Source: Reichenbachiella agarivorans
GTDB taxonomy: Bacteria > Bacteroidota > Bacteroidia > Cytophagales > Cyclobacteriaceae
DNA: 64,000 bases
Direction of reading: 5' to 3'
Assembly (NCBI RefSeq): GCF_025502585.1
Contig: NZ_CP106679.1
Coordinates: forward strand, 601,001 to 665,000
The notes below the pieces were generated by a model. The model worked only from the letters and a program-made list of their open reading frames with translations. It made no database searches and was not told where the DNA came from. A program made the position numbers and the translations under genes. Of this stretch, positions 9,624 to 18,141 are shown in pieces; the stretch's first letter is position 1; each line of letters begins with the position of its first letter.

Positions 9624-9822
9624 TTATTGTTGAGCCAATTGCTTAGCTCTGATTTCAGTGTTTAACCTTGCTACCAATTTCTTAGAGTCTTTCAACCTCA
9701 TTGGGTTTTCTATAGGGGTAATTGCATGAGCAAATTTTCAGCTTATCCAAGCTATCCTTCTCAGCTGCCACTTTAGATTTTAACTCCTCTAATGACAATC
9801 CTTTTATTTCAGAATTTTTCAT
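9624..9822 (-). pseudogene. rpmC: 50S ribosomal protein L29, frameshifted
   Basis: Between rplP and rpsQ, where L29 is expected, the ATG at 9822 opens MKNSEIKGLSLEELKSKVAA and runs to DKLK. The frame then changes: as written it reads ICSCNY and stops after 46 codons. One frame over, the usual L29 C-terminus continues (FAHAITPIENPMRLKDSK to LAQQ, stop at 9624). The whole region is 199 nt, one more than a multiple of three. The extra base falls in the T run 9735-9738. Because L29 is normally retained, a sequencing or assembly error is the likeliest cause; a recent mutation or ribosomal frameshifting is possible. Confidence 0.85.
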
Positions 9823-9853
9823 AGTTCTATAATTTAATCAGAGAGGTTAAACC

Positions 9854-10273
9854 TTATCCCTGAAAATCTCTTCTAACAACAAACTTTGTTCTAATCGGCA
9901 ACTTCTGCTGAGCTAATCTCAAAGCTTCTTGTGCCGTCTCTTGGCTTACACCTGCTGCTTCGAAAAGTAGTGTACCAGGTCTTACAGTAGCTACCCAGTA
10001 TTCTGGAGCTCCTTTACCTTTACCCATCCTTACTTCAGCAGGCTTCTTAGTGATCGGTTTGTCTGGGAAAATTCTAATCCAAACCTGACCTTCTCTTTTC
10101 ATCGCTCTAGTCATAGCAATCCTAGAAGCTTCTATTTGTCTACTGGTAATCCATCCTGGTTCCAAAGACTTGATACCAAAAGTACCGAAAGCCAGCGTAT
10201 GTCCTCTCTGAGCAATACCCTTAACTCTGCCTTTCTGTTTCTTTCTGAACTTGGTTCTTTTTGGTTGTAACAT
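9854..10273 (-). CDS. rplP: 50S ribosomal protein L16
   Basis: 50S protein at the A-site tRNA elbow, 139 residues, starting [20 protein letters not shown], with the signature [18 protein letters not shown]. Order rpsC-rplP-rpmC is conserved. Confidence 0.97.
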   Translation of the reverse strand: MLQPKRTKFRKKQKGRVKGIAQRGHTLAFGTFGIKSLEPGWITSRQIEASRIAMTRAMKREGQVWIRIFPDKPITKKPAEVRMGKGKGAPEYWVATVRPGTLLFEAAGVSQETAQEALRLAQQKLPIRTKFVVRRDFQG

Positions 10274-10316
10274 TTCTTAATTCTTTAATTCCAACTCAGT
10301 GGATAATTGAAAAAAA

Positions 10317-11057
10317 TTATTTTCTATTTCGTCTAGGAGCCCCAGCTGCAGGTCTGTTAGGTTTACGGCTATTACTGTTGCCACCAGTTGACTGCTGACT
10401 TGCCGCGCCTATGTTTGGAGACAAGTCTCTTTTGCCATAGACTTCACCTTTGAAGATCCATACTTTGATTCCGATTTTACCGTAGATGGTATCAGCCTCA
10501 GATATAGCATAATCAATATCTGCTCTGAGTGTATGAAGTGGCACTCTGCCTTCTTTGTACTGCTCAGATCTTGCCATCTCTGCTCCTCCTAATCTTCCAG
10601 AACACTTGATCTTGATTCCTTCGGCTCCTACTCTCATTGTAGCGGCAATTGCTTGCTTCATAGCTCTTCTAAAAGAGATTCTAGCTTTCAACTGCTGAGC
10701 GATTGATTGACCAACTAATACTGCGTCTAACTCTGGTCTTTTGATTTCAAATATGTTGATTTGAAGATCTTTACCGGTTAGCTTCTTAAGCTCTTCTTTG
10801 ATACGATCAACTTCAGATCCTCCTTTACCGATCACAACGCCTGGTCTGGCAGTATGAATAGTCAAAGTGATTCTTTTGATTGTTCTTTCAATTACAACTT
10901 TAGAAATTCCTCCTTTAGGAATACGCACATCGATGTAGTTTCTGATTTTGGTATCTTCTACCAATTTATCTGGAAACGTCTTGCCACCATACCAGTTGGA
11001 ATCCCAACCTTTAACGATTCCTAATCTAAGTCCTACAGGGTTTACTTTTTGTCCCAT
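10317..11057 (-). CDS. rpsC: 30S ribosomal protein S3
   Basis: S3 lines the mRNA entry channel. 246 residues with a type-2 KH domain ([20 protein letters not shown]; GxxG loop GKGG) and the C-terminal S3 domain ([20 protein letters not shown]). The tail after residue 215 is rich in Gln, Asn, Ser and Arg and looks disordered. It starts [20 protein letters not shown]. Confidence 0.97.
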   Translation of the reverse strand: MGQKVNPVGLRLGIVKGWDSNWYGGKTFPDKLVEDTKIRNYIDVRIPKGGISKVVIERTIKRITLTIHTARPGVVIGKGGSEVDRIKEELKKLTGKDLQINIFEIKRPELDAVLVGQSIAQQLKARISFRRAMKQAIAATMRVGAEGIKIKCSGRLGGAEMARSEQYKEGRVPLHTLRADIDYAISEADTIYGKIGIKVWIFKGEVYGKRDLSPNIGAASQQSTGGNSNSRKPNRPAAGAPRRNRK

Positions 11058-11062
11058 TTGTA

Positions 11063-11452
11063 TTAGTTTTCTGAATTTTCAGTGTTACTTTCTTGCTTAC
11101 CTTCTGAAGCTTTGAAGCTATCAACGATCACTGTTACGTGATTTGATCTCTTTCTGATTCTATGAGCTCTACCTTGCGGAGCAGGTCTCAATCTCTTCAA
11201 GATTCTGCCACTATCTACGAAGATTGACTTCACATATAGATCGGCCTCTTCTAGCTTGGCATCTTCATTCTTAATCTCCCAATTTGAGATCGCAGAAAGT
11301 AATAATTTCTCTATTCTATCAGCACCTTGCTTAGCTTCAAACTTCAATATATTCAAAGCGTTGTTCACTCTTTGGCCTCTTACCAAATCAGCTACTACCC
11401 TCATTTTTCGAGGCGAAGTTGGTACATTATTTAATTTTGCTACAGCTTCCAT
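11063..11452 (-). CDS. rplV: 50S ribosomal protein L22
   Basis: L22 sends a beta-hairpin into the exit tunnel. 129 residues with [20 protein letters not shown] at the N-terminus and the hairpin segment [20 protein letters not shown]. The tail after about residue 110 is polar and acidic and extends past the typical 110 residues. It lies 11 nt after rpsS. Confidence 0.97.
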   Translation of the reverse strand: MEAVAKLNNVPTSPRKMRVVADLVRGQRVNNALNILKFEAKQGADRIEKLLLSAISNWEIKNEDAKLEEADLYVKSIFVDSGRILKRLRPAPQGRAHRIRKRSNHVTVIVDSFKASEGKQESNTENSEN

Positions 11453-11463
11453 AGTTTCGCTAA

Positions 11464-11739
11464 TTATCTCTTTTTATCCTTCTTGTTGATGTGACCTCTG
11501 AAGTTACGCGTTGGAGCGAATTCACCCAATTTGTGTCCTACCATGTTCTCTGTCACAAATACAGGGATAAATTTGTTCCCATTGTGCACAGCGAAAGTGT
11601 GTCCTACAAAGTCTGGAGATATCATAGATCTTCTAGACCAAGTCTTGATTACGGCCTTCTTGCCAGAATCATTCATCGTATCGACCTTACTTTCCAGTCT
11701 AAAATCTATATAAGGTCCTTTTTTTAATGATCTTCCCAT
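11464..11739 (-). CDS. rpsS: 30S ribosomal protein S19
   Basis: Head protein of the 30S subunit that partners S13. 91 residues starting [20 protein letters not shown] and carrying [20 protein letters not shown]. It lies 3 nt after rplB. Confidence 0.97.
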   Translation of the reverse strand: MGRSLKKGPYIDFRLESKVDTMNDSGKKAVIKTWSRRSMISPDFVGHTFAVHNGNKFIPVFVTENMVGHKLGEFAPTRNFRGHINKKDKKR

Positions 11740-11742
11740 TGC

Positions 11743-12564
11743 TTATTTGTTTTTACCAATGATGAACTTGTTAGAATATTTCTTAGGTGTTCTAGTTTTT
11801 TGACCTTTTGCAAAAATGCCATTTCTAGATCTTGGATGACCTCCTGAAGACTTACCTTCACCACCACCCATTGGGTGATCTACTGGGTTCATCGCCACAC
11901 CTCTTACTCTTGGTCTTCTACCCAACCATCTGTTTCTACCAGCCTTACCCAATACGACGTTCATATGATCGCCATTAGATACTGTACCGACAGTAGCCAA
12001 ACAAACTACTAAGACCATTCTCATTTCACCTGAAGGAAGTTTTACTGTTGCATATTTTCCTTCTCTAGCCAACAGCTGAACATAAGTTCCAGCACTTCTA
12101 GCCATTGCCGCACCTCTACCTGGTTTCAACTCTACGTTGTGAATGATCGTACCTAGTGGAATATCAGACAACGGAAGTGTGTTACCTACTTCAGGAGCGA
12201 TACCTGGTCCAGACAACAAGGTCTGACCTACCTTCACACCATTTGGCGCGATGATGTATCTCTTTTCTCCATCAGCATAGTAAAGCAAAGCAATTCTAGC
12301 AGTTCTCATCGGATCGTACTCCACAGACTTCACTACAGCAGGAATGCCATGCTTGTCTCTTTTGAAATCGATCTCTCTGTATTTTCTTTTGTGACCACCA
12401 CCAACATTTCTAATAGTCATACGACCACTATTGTTTCTGCCGCCCGTGCGGTGTGTTGATTTCGTCAACGATTTTTCCGGAGTAGATGTAGTTATCTCCT
12501 CAAATACAGGTGCTACTCTATATCTGGTACCCGGAGTTATTGGTTTTAATTTTCTTACAGCCAT
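11743..12564 (-). CDS. rplB: 50S ribosomal protein L2
   Basis: L2 supports the peptidyl-transferase centre. 273 residues, the normal length, with [20 protein letters not shown] near the N-terminus and the conserved [18 protein letters not shown] loop that holds the family's critical His. It lies between rplW and rpsS. Confidence 0.98.
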   Translation of the reverse strand: MAVRKLKPITPGTRYRVAPVFEEITTSTPEKSLTKSTHRTGGRNNSGRMTIRNVGGGHKRKYREIDFKRDKHGIPAVVKSVEYDPMRTARIALLYYADGEKRYIIAPNGVKVGQTLLSGPGIAPEVGNTLPLSDIPLGTIIHNVELKPGRGAAMARSAGTYVQLLAREGKYATVKLPSGEMRMVLVVCLATVGTVSNGDHMNVVLGKAGRNRWLGRRPRVRGVAMNPVDHPMGGGEGKSSGGHPRSRNGIFAKGQKTRTPKKYSNKFIIGKNK

Positions 12565-12575
12565 TTTTTAACTAT

Positions 12576-12863
12576 TTATACTCCTCCGTAAAAATCAATT
12601 ATATCTCCTTCAGCTACCTGTACAATCGCCTTCTTGTAAGAATTAGTTCTTCCAGAAACAACTTTTGACTTGGTATACTTTGTTTTCGCTTTGCCAGGGT
12701 AAACCATTGTGTTTACACTCTCTACAGTCACACCGTAAACTTTCTCTACTTCCTTCTTGATTTCGACTTTGTTGGCATCTTTATCTACCACGAAACCATA
12801 TCTCCCACTCTCGTTCAAAGCAGAAACTTTCTCTGTAACTATCGGTTTTTTTAATATACTCAT
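12576..12863 (-). CDS. rplW: 50S ribosomal protein L23
   Basis: L23 sits at the tunnel exit and docks trigger factor and SRP. 95 residues, starting MSILKKPIVTEKVSALNESG, with KKEVEKVYGVTVESVNTMVY. It lies 4 nt after rplD. Confidence 0.96.
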   Translation of the reverse strand: MSILKKPIVTEKVSALNESGRYGFVVDKDANKVEIKKEVEKVYGVTVESVNTMVYPGKAKTKYTKSKVVSGRTNSYKKAIVQVAEGDIIDFYGGV

Positions 12864-12867
12864 CTTC

Positions 12868-13497
12868 TTATTTCGTTAATAAGTTCTGAATCTTCTCAAT
12901 TGAACCTTCCAAAAGGATCAAGTTATCAGCATTCAACAAATCATAAGTATTGATTTGCGCAGCGGTTGTAACTTGTGCTTTTCTCAAGTTTCTTGATGAC
13001 AACAAGACGTTCTTGTCATCTTCTGATAATACCAACAAGGTCTTCTTGTTAGATACAGCAAGGCCATCCAATAGAGCGACGTAATCCTTTGTTCTAGCAG
13101 TTTCAAATGTGAAATCTTCTAAAACTGAAATACACTTCTCAGTCGCCTTGTAAGACAAAGCAGACTTTCTAGCCAAAACTTTCAATTTCTTATTCAAATC
13201 GATGCTGTAGTTTCTTGGCTTAGGACCAAAAACTCTACCTCCACCTCTAAACACAGGAGACTTGATGCTACCAGCTCTTGCTGTACCAGTTCCCTTTTGT
13301 TTTTTGATTTTTCTTGTAGAACCAGCGATTTCCGCTCTTTCTTTAGATTTATGCGTTCCTTGTCTTTGGTTAGCCAAATACTGCTTTACATCTAGATATA
13401 TAGCATGATCATTTGGTTCGATACCAAAAACATCCTTAGACAAATCTACCTCTCTCCCGGTATTTTCACCAGTTTTAGTTAATACGGATACTTTCAT
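12868..13497 (-). CDS. rplD: 50S ribosomal protein L4
   Basis: L4 extends a loop into the exit tunnel. 209 residues with the loop region [20 protein letters not shown] and [17 protein letters not shown]. In E. coli L4 also represses the S10 operon; no matching leader was recognised, although a hairpin follows the rplC promoter. It lies 2 nt after rplC. Confidence 0.97.
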   Translation of the reverse strand: MKVSVLTKTGENTGREVDLSKDVFGIEPNDHAIYLDVKQYLANQRQGTHKSKERAEIAGSTRKIKKQKGTGTARAGSIKSPVFRGGGRVFGPKPRNYSIDLNKKLKVLARKSALSYKATEKCISVLEDFTFETARTKDYVALLDGLAVSNKKTLLVLSEDDKNVLLSSRNLRKAQVTTAAQINTYDLLNADNLILLEGSIEKIQNLLTK

Positions 13498-13499
13498 GA

Positions 13500-14132
13500 C
13501 TATTTCTCTAGAATTACTGTACCATTCTTAGGACCTGGAATAGATCCACTTACCAAAATAAGGTTCTTCTCTGGGATGATTTTCATCACCTGCAAGTTTG
13601 TCACCTTTACTCTATCGTTACCTGTACGTCCGGCCATTCTCATGCCCTTGAATACTCTCGCTGGGTAAGATGCTCCACCAACTGATCCTGGTGCTCTTAG
13701 TCTGTTGTGCTGACCGTGAGTTGCTTGACCTACACCACCGAAGCTATGTCTTTTCACAACCCCTTGGAAACCTTTACCTTTAGAGTTTGCGATTACATCG
13801 ACAAAATCCTCCACTTGGAAAACATCTGCAACATTGATTGCTTGACCCAATTCCACTCCTCCTTCAAATTCTACTCTGAAGTCTCTGAACTCAATCAAAT
13901 GTTGCTTAGGAGTAGTCTTCGCTTTTGCGAAGTGACCTTTCAAGGCTTTCGTTGTGCGCTTTTCTTTACGTTCTCCGTAACCCAATTGCACAGCTGTATA
14001 CCCGTCAGTCTCTTCATTCTTTACTTGCGTTACCACGCAAGGACCAGCTTCTATCAACGTGCATGCGACATTACGTCCATCGGCACTAAAGATGCTAGTC
14101 ATCCCAATTTTTTTTCCTATTATACCTGACAT
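13500..14132 (-). CDS. rplC: 50S ribosomal protein L3
   Basis: Early-assembly 50S protein whose extension reaches the peptidyl-transferase centre. 210 residues with [18 protein letters not shown] and [19 protein letters not shown]. It is the first gene of the S10-spc-alpha supercluster here, as a terminator and a new promoter separate it from rpsJ. Confidence 0.97.
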   Translation of the reverse strand: MSGIIGKKIGMTSIFSADGRNVACTLIEAGPCVVTQVKNEETDGYTAVQLGYGERKEKRTTKALKGHFAKAKTTPKQHLIEFRDFRVEFEGGVELGQAINVADVFQVEDFVDVIANSKGKGFQGVVKRHSFGGVGQATHGQHNRLRAPGSVGGASYPARVFKGMRMAGRTGNDRVKVTNLQVMKIIPEKNLILVSGSIPGPKNGTVILEK

Positions 14133-14162
14133 TACAGTATTAAATTTCTATAAACTTATTGT

Positions 14163-14190
14163 GTCCTTTCACTCAAATCGGCAAAAGGAC
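14163..14190 (-). other. Leader hairpin before rplC
   Basis: GTCCTTT (14163-14169) pairs with AAAGGAC (14184-14190), a 7-bp stem with a 14-nt loop. On the minus strand it begins two bases after the -7 element of the rplC promoter, so it would lie at or near the 5' end of the mRNA. It could be an mRNA-stabilising or regulatory structure; no known r-protein leader was recognised. Confidence 0.5.
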
Positions 14191-14192
14191 TG

Positions 14193-14222
14193 CAAAGATA
14201 GTAAATATATTTTCTATCTCAA
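14193..14222 (-). promoter_or_regulatory. Promoter of the rplC (S10) operon
   Basis: TTG (14222..14220), a 19-nt spacer and TATCTTTG (14200..14193) match the Bacteroidota consensus TTG-N19-TAnnTTTG exactly. It is about 60 nt upstream of the rplC ATG and downstream of the rpsJ terminator. Confidence 0.85.
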
Positions 14223-14240
14223 ATAATAAAACATAAATAT

Positions 14241-14256
14241 TCGCTACACGTAGCGA
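14241..14256. repeat. Small palindrome between rpsJ terminator and rplC promoter
   Basis: TCGCTAC and GTAGCGA flank a 2-nt centre. It lies between the rpsJ terminator's T run and the rplC -33 element. It could be a protein-binding site or a second stem. Nothing else supports a role. Confidence 0.4.
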
Positions 14257-14291
14257 CAAAAAAAGAACCAGCAAACGAATGCTGGTTCTTT
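14255..14291 (-). terminator. Terminator after rpsJ
   Basis: A perfect 12-bp stem (14262-14273 with 14280-14291, arm AAAGAACCAGCA), a 6-nt loop and a T run of about seven on the minus strand, 22 nt after the rpsJ stop codon. It separates the str cluster from the rplC operon. Confidence 0.88.
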
Positions 14292-14312
14292 AGTATCTAC
14301 CAGTCTAAAAAG

Positions 14313-14618
14313 TTAGACCTTGATTTCTACATCAACACCACTTGGCAATTCAAGCTTCATCAAAGCATCAACAGTTTTTGCACTATTAGAGTAGATATCT
14401 ACCAATCTCTTGTAAGTACAAAGCTGGAATTGCTCTCTTGCTTTTTTGTTAACGTGTGGTGACTTCAAAACTGTGAATTTCTCTTTTACAGTAGGAAGTG
14501 GAATTGGTCCGCTTACTATTGCGCCAGTAGTTTTCACCGCTCTTACGATTTTCTCAGACGACTTGTCAACCAAGTTATGATCGTAAGACTTTAGCTTTAT
14601 TCTAATTTTCTGATTCAT
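14313..14618 (-). CDS. rpsJ: 30S ribosomal protein S10
   Basis: Head protein of the 30S subunit, which in other bacteria also pairs with NusB in antitermination. 101 residues with [20 protein letters not shown] and [20 protein letters not shown]. It is grouped with fusA (18-nt gap) and ends at a strong terminator, so it belongs to the str unit rather than to the S10 operon that bears its name in E. coli. Confidence 0.97.
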   Translation of the reverse strand: MNQKIRIKLKSYDHNLVDKSSEKIVRAVKTTGAIVSGPIPLPTVKEKFTVLKSPHVNKKAREQFQLCTYKRLVDIYSNSAKTVDALMKLELPSGVDVEIKV

Positions 14619-14636
14619 ATCAATAATTATTACGGA

Positions 14637-16736
14637 CTATTCGCCTTTTTCTTTCTTTATAACAGTCTCAGCAATGTTACGCGGAACTGGATCATAGTGA
14701 GAGAATGTCAAGGAAGCAGTTGCTCTACCTGAAGTCATCGTTCTCAAATCAGTTACATAACCAAACAACTCAGACAAAGGAACATCAGCTTTCACTACTT
14801 GAGAATTTCCTCTTACGTCCATTCCTTTCATGATACCTCTTCTTCTGTTCAAGTCACCAGTCACAGATCCTGTGTACTCGTCTGGAGTCAAGATTTCCAC
14901 GCCCATCACAGGCTCAAGCAATACTGGACTAGCCTTCTTAGCAGCTGCTTTAAAGCCCATTCTAGCTGCAAGCTCAAATGATAGTGCATCTGAATCGACA
15001 TCATGGAACGAACCGTGATACAATTTGACTTTCATGCTATCCAATGGGAATCCAGCTAGTGGTCCATTCACCATGGCAGATGCAAAGCCTTTTTCGATGG
15101 CTGGAATAAATTCCTTAGGAATCACACCACCCACGATTGCATTTACAAACTGTAGTCCTACTTTGTTGAAGTCTTCATCCACTGGAGACAACTCAAACAC
15201 GATATCGGCAAATTTACCTTTACCCCCTGATTGCTTTTTGTAAACCTCTTTGTGATCAACTAAAGTTTGGATAGCTTCTTTGTAAGCTACTTGAGGAGCG
15301 CCTTGGTTGATTTCCACCTTGAACTCTCTCTTCATCCTATCGATGATGATATCTAGGTGAAGCTCACCCATACCTCTCAAGATAGTCTGTCCAGTGTCAT
15401 GATCAGTTTCTACTTGCAAAGTTGGATCTTCCTCTACCAACTTAGCGATAGCCATACCAAGTTTATCAACGTCAGCTTGAGTTTTAGGCTCAATAGCATA
15501 ACCGATAACTGGCTCTGGGAATACCATAGACTCAAGTACAATTTTGTGTTTTTCATCACAAAGTGTATCTCCAGTTTTGATATCCTTAAATCCTACTACC
15601 GCAGCAATATCTCCAGCATGGAACAAATCAATTTGATTTTGCTTGTTGGCATGCATTTGGAATATTCTAGATATTCTTTCTTTCTTGCCTGTTCTTGTGT
15701 TGAACACATAAGATCCAGAGCCTAAAGTACCTGCGTAAGCTCTTGCAAAACAAAGACGTCCAACAAATGGGTCAGTGGCGATCTTAAATGCTAAGGCTGT
15801 AAATGGCTCTTCAGCAGAAGGTTTTCTCAAGATAGGCTCATCCGTATCTGGATCGATACCTTCGATACCTTCTCTATCCATTGGAGATGGAAGCAATTCC
15901 ATCACGTAATCCAACATCGTCTGAACTCCCTTGTTCTTGAATGCAGATCCACAGAACATAGGTACGAAAGCCAAATCAATAGTAGCTTTTCTAGAAGCTG
16001 CTATGATCTCATCTCTTGTGATAGAATTTGGATCTTCGAAGTATTTCTCCATCAACCCCTCGTCGTATTCAGCGACAGCTTCTAGAAGCTTTTCTCTGTA
16101 TTCGTCGACTTCTTCTACCATATCCGCTGGAATTTCGATTTCTTGGAAAGTCATTCCCATATCCTCTTCATTCCAGATCATTGCTTTTCTTTCTACCAAG
16201 TCAACCACTCCTTTGAAAGTATCCTCATTACCTATTGGTAATTGGAACGGAACTGCCTTTGTTCCCAATCTCTCATTCACCTGAGCGCAAACTTTCAAGA
16301 AGTCCGATCCAGGTCTGTCCATTTTGTTGACAAATCCTAAACGAGCTACTTTGTAGTTGTCAGCTAGTCTCCAGTTAGTCTCTGATTGTGGTTCAACACC
16401 ATCCACAGCACTAAACAAGAAAACCAAACCGTCCAATACTCTCAAAGATCTGTTTACTTCAACTGTGAAGTCTACGTGACCAGGAGTATCAATTATATTA
16501 ATGTGGTATTGTTTCTCTTTGTAATTCCAAAAAACGGTAGTTGCAGCAGAAGTAATTGTAATACCTCTTTCCTGCTCCTGAGCCATCCAGTCCATGGTAG
16601 CAGCACCATCATGCACTTCACCAATTTTATGGCTGACACCAGTATAATATAGTATACGCTCAGTTGTTGTAGTTTTACCTGCATCAATGTGGGCAGCAAT
16701 ACCAATATTACGTGTCAAGCTAAGATCTCTTGCCAT
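14637..16736 (-). CDS. fusA: Elongation factor G
   Basis: GTPase that drives translocation of tRNA and mRNA. 699 residues. G1 is AHIDAGKTT near residue 17, G2 [12 protein letters not shown]3 DTPGHVDF and G4 NKMD; domains II-V follow, including the domain IV segment [15 protein letters not shown]. Length and motifs fit canonical EF-G rather than the variant EF-G2 forms. It lies between rpsG and rpsJ. Confidence 0.98.
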   Translation of the reverse strand: MARDLSLTRNIGIAAHIDAGKTTTTERILYYTGVSHKIGEVHDGAATMDWMAQEQERGITITSAATTVFWNYKEKQYHINIIDTPGHVDFTVEVNRSLRVLDGLVFLFSAVDGVEPQSETNWRLADNYKVARLGFVNKMDRPGSDFLKVCAQVNERLGTKAVPFQLPIGNEDTFKGVVDLVERKAMIWNEEDMGMTFQEIEIPADMVEEVDEYREKLLEAVAEYDEGLMEKYFEDPNSITRDEIIAASRKATIDLAFVPMFCGSAFKNKGVQTMLDYVMELLPSPMDREGIEGIDPDTDEPILRKPSAEEPFTALAFKIATDPFVGRLCFARAYAGTLGSGSYVFNTRTGKKERISRIFQMHANKQNQIDLFHAGDIAAVVGFKDIKTGDTLCDEKHKIVLESMVFPEPVIGYAIEPKTQADVDKLGMAIAKLVEEDPTLQVETDHDTGQTILRGMGELHLDIIIDRMKREFKVEINQGAPQVAYKEAIQTLVDHKEVYKKQSGGKGKFADIVFELSPVDEDFNKVGLQFVNAIVGGVIPKEFIPAIEKGFASAMVNGPLAGFPLDSMKVKLYHGSFHDVDSDALSFELAARMGFKAAAKKASPVLLEPVMGVEILTPDEYTGSVTGDLNRRRGIMKGMDVRGNSQVVKADVPLSELFGYVTDLRTMTSGRATASLTFSHYDPVPRNIAETVIKKEKGE

Positions 16737-16748
16737 TATTTTGTTTGA

Positions 16749-17216
16749 TTAAAATCTAAAATGTGAAAATGCTTTGTTAGCGTCAGCCATTCTGTGCGTA
16801 TCATCTTTTTTCTTCACAGCTGCTCCTTCGCCTTTTGCTGCAGCGATGATCTCGCCAGCCAAACGCTCCTTCATTGTTTTCTCGCCTCTATTGCGTGCGT
16901 AAGAAATCATCCATTTGATTCCTAATGAAGTCTTCCTCAAAGGTCTTACCTCAATAGGAACTTGAAATGTAGCACCACCTACTCTTCTGCTTTTAACCTC
17001 AACAGAAGGCATAATGTTGTTAAGTGCCTTTTTCCAAGTTTCAAGACCATTCTCACTTGTTTTTTCTTCTACGATAGCTACTGCATCATAAAAGATAGAA
17101 TAAGCAATACTCTTCTTTCCGTCCACCATTAGATAGTTCACAAACTTAGATACGAGCGTATCTTTGAACTTAGGATCAGGAAGAATATATCTCTTCTTTG
17201 GTTTCGATTTTCTCAT
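16749..17216 (-). CDS. rpsG: 30S ribosomal protein S7
   Basis: Primary binder of the 16S 3' major domain, at the E site. 155 residues starting [20 protein letters not shown], with [20 protein letters not shown] and KMISY-like segment [16 protein letters not shown]. In E. coli S7 represses the str operon. It lies 16 nt after rpsL. Confidence 0.97.
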   Translation of the reverse strand: MRKSKPKKRYILPDPKFKDTLVSKFVNYLMVDGKKSIAYSIFYDAVAIVEEKTSENGLETWKKALNNIMPSVEVKSRRVGGATFQVPIEVRPLRKTSLGIKWMISYARNRGEKTMKERLAGEIIAAAKGEGAAVKKKDDTHRMADANKAFSHFRF

Positions 17217-17232
17217 TTTATTTTATCAATTT

Positions 17233-17613
17233 TTACTTTTTATCCTTAGGTCTCTTCGCTCCATACTTAGATCGTCTCTGTGTACGGCCGTTTACACCAG
17301 CAGTATCCAATGCACCTCTAATAATATGGTATCTAACACCCGGTAAATCCTTTACTCTACCACCTCTGATCAAAACAATCGAGTGTTCTTGTAGATTGTG
17401 ACCCTCACCTGGAATATAGGCGTTCACTTCTTTACCATTCGTCAATCTTACCCTTGCTACCTTTCTCATTGCCGAGTTAGGTTTCTTAGGTGTAGTAGTA
17501 TAAACTCTGGTACAAACACCACGTCTTTGAGGACAAGAGTCCAAAGCCGGAGACTTTGATTTAGAAACCAATGTTTTTCTACCTTTTCTTACTAATTGTT
17601 GTATAGTAGGCAT
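17233..17613 (-). CDS. rpsL: 30S ribosomal protein S12
   Basis: Decoding-centre protein, 126 residues. The segment [20 protein letters not shown] has Lys at the position where streptomycin resistance mutations occur, and [20 protein letters not shown] covers the second resistance site, also wild type. It is the first gene of the str unit, with a candidate promoter about 45 nt upstream. Confidence 0.97.
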   Translation of the reverse strand: MPTIQQLVRKGRKTLVSKSKSPALDSCPQRRGVCTRVYTTTPKKPNSAMRKVARVRLTNGKEVNAYIPGEGHNLQEHSIVLIRGGRVKDLPGVRYHIIRGALDTAGVNGRTQRRSKYGAKRPKDKK

Positions 17614-17640
17614 TTATCTTTCTTTTAAATTATTCTCTAC

Positions 17641-17666
17641 CGTTCATTTTTTGGAACGCAAAGATA
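17641..17666 (-). promoter_or_regulatory. Promoter of the rpsL (str) operon and adjacent hairpin
   Basis: TATCTTTG (17666..17659) matches the -7 consensus and is the same octamer as at rplC. The -33 position reads TTT rather than TTG. Directly after it, GAACG (17654-17658) and CGTTC (17641-17645) form a 5-bp inverted repeat, the same arrangement as at rplC, rpsH and tRNA-Trp. Confidence 0.65.
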
Positions 17667-17752
17667 GAAACAATAAAGTCTAATAAAAATATTGCTAATA
17701 AAAAAGTTCTGATTATCAGCATATTTTAATTTAAAATCCCTATCAAGCTTCC

Positions 17753-17783
17753 AAGAAAAAAGGAGTCCACTGGGAACTCCTTT
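17753..17783 (-). terminator. Terminator after the DUF3467 gene
   Basis: An 8-bp stem (17759-17766 with 17776-17783, arm AAAGGAGT) followed on the minus strand by a T run. It lies 22 nt after the stop codon of the DUF3467 gene and ends the rpoBC transcript. Confidence 0.82.
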
Positions 17784-17805
17784 CGTCTGTATTTTTAATA
17801 GACTC

Positions 17806-18141
17806 TTAGGCTTCTCCTACAGCTCCCCCAAAATTCATGGGAAACTTCGGTGAGTCCTCGACCTGTTTGATCGGCCCGAAAGTCTGTTCATATTTCACTA
17901 TGTTATCCTGAAGTGCCGCTTGCAATCTTTTGGCGTGCTCTGGTGTAATCACCACTCGCGATTTCACCTTTGCCTTAGGTACTCCTGGCATCAAACGAAT
18001 AAAATCAATGACAAACTCCGAGTTAGAATGTGCAATCATGGCCAAATTGGCATAAACTCCTTCGGCAATCTCCTCAGACAACTCTATGTTGATTTGGTTG
18101 CTTGGCACTTTCTTCTCTGGTTTATTTTCCATTTTACTCAT
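17806..18141 (-). CDS. DUF3467 family protein
   Basis: Conserved small protein of unknown function, 111 residues. After a short Lys-rich start come the family segments [40 protein letters not shown] and [19 protein letters not shown]. No signal peptide or membrane helix is visible, so it is probably cytoplasmic. The ATG at 18141 overlaps the end of rpoC by 8 nt; an ATG three codons later is also possible. Its place directly after rpoC recurs in Bacteroidota, which hints at co-expression with RNA polymerase, but its job is not known. Confidence 0.85.
   Translation of the reverse strand: MSKMENKPEKKVPSNQINIELSEEIAEGVYANLAMIAHSNSEFVIDFIRLMPGVPKAKVKSRVVITPEHAKRLQAALQDNIVKYEQTFGPIKQVEDSPKFPMNFGGAVGEA

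Noticed and set aside
14133-14230. Possible L4-type autoregulatory leader before rplC
   Set aside because: Only one short hairpin is visible and it does not resemble a leader that can be named from sequence alone.
15357-15725. Plus-strand frame inside fusA
   Set aside because: Antisense to a highly conserved region of EF-G; the translation looks random.
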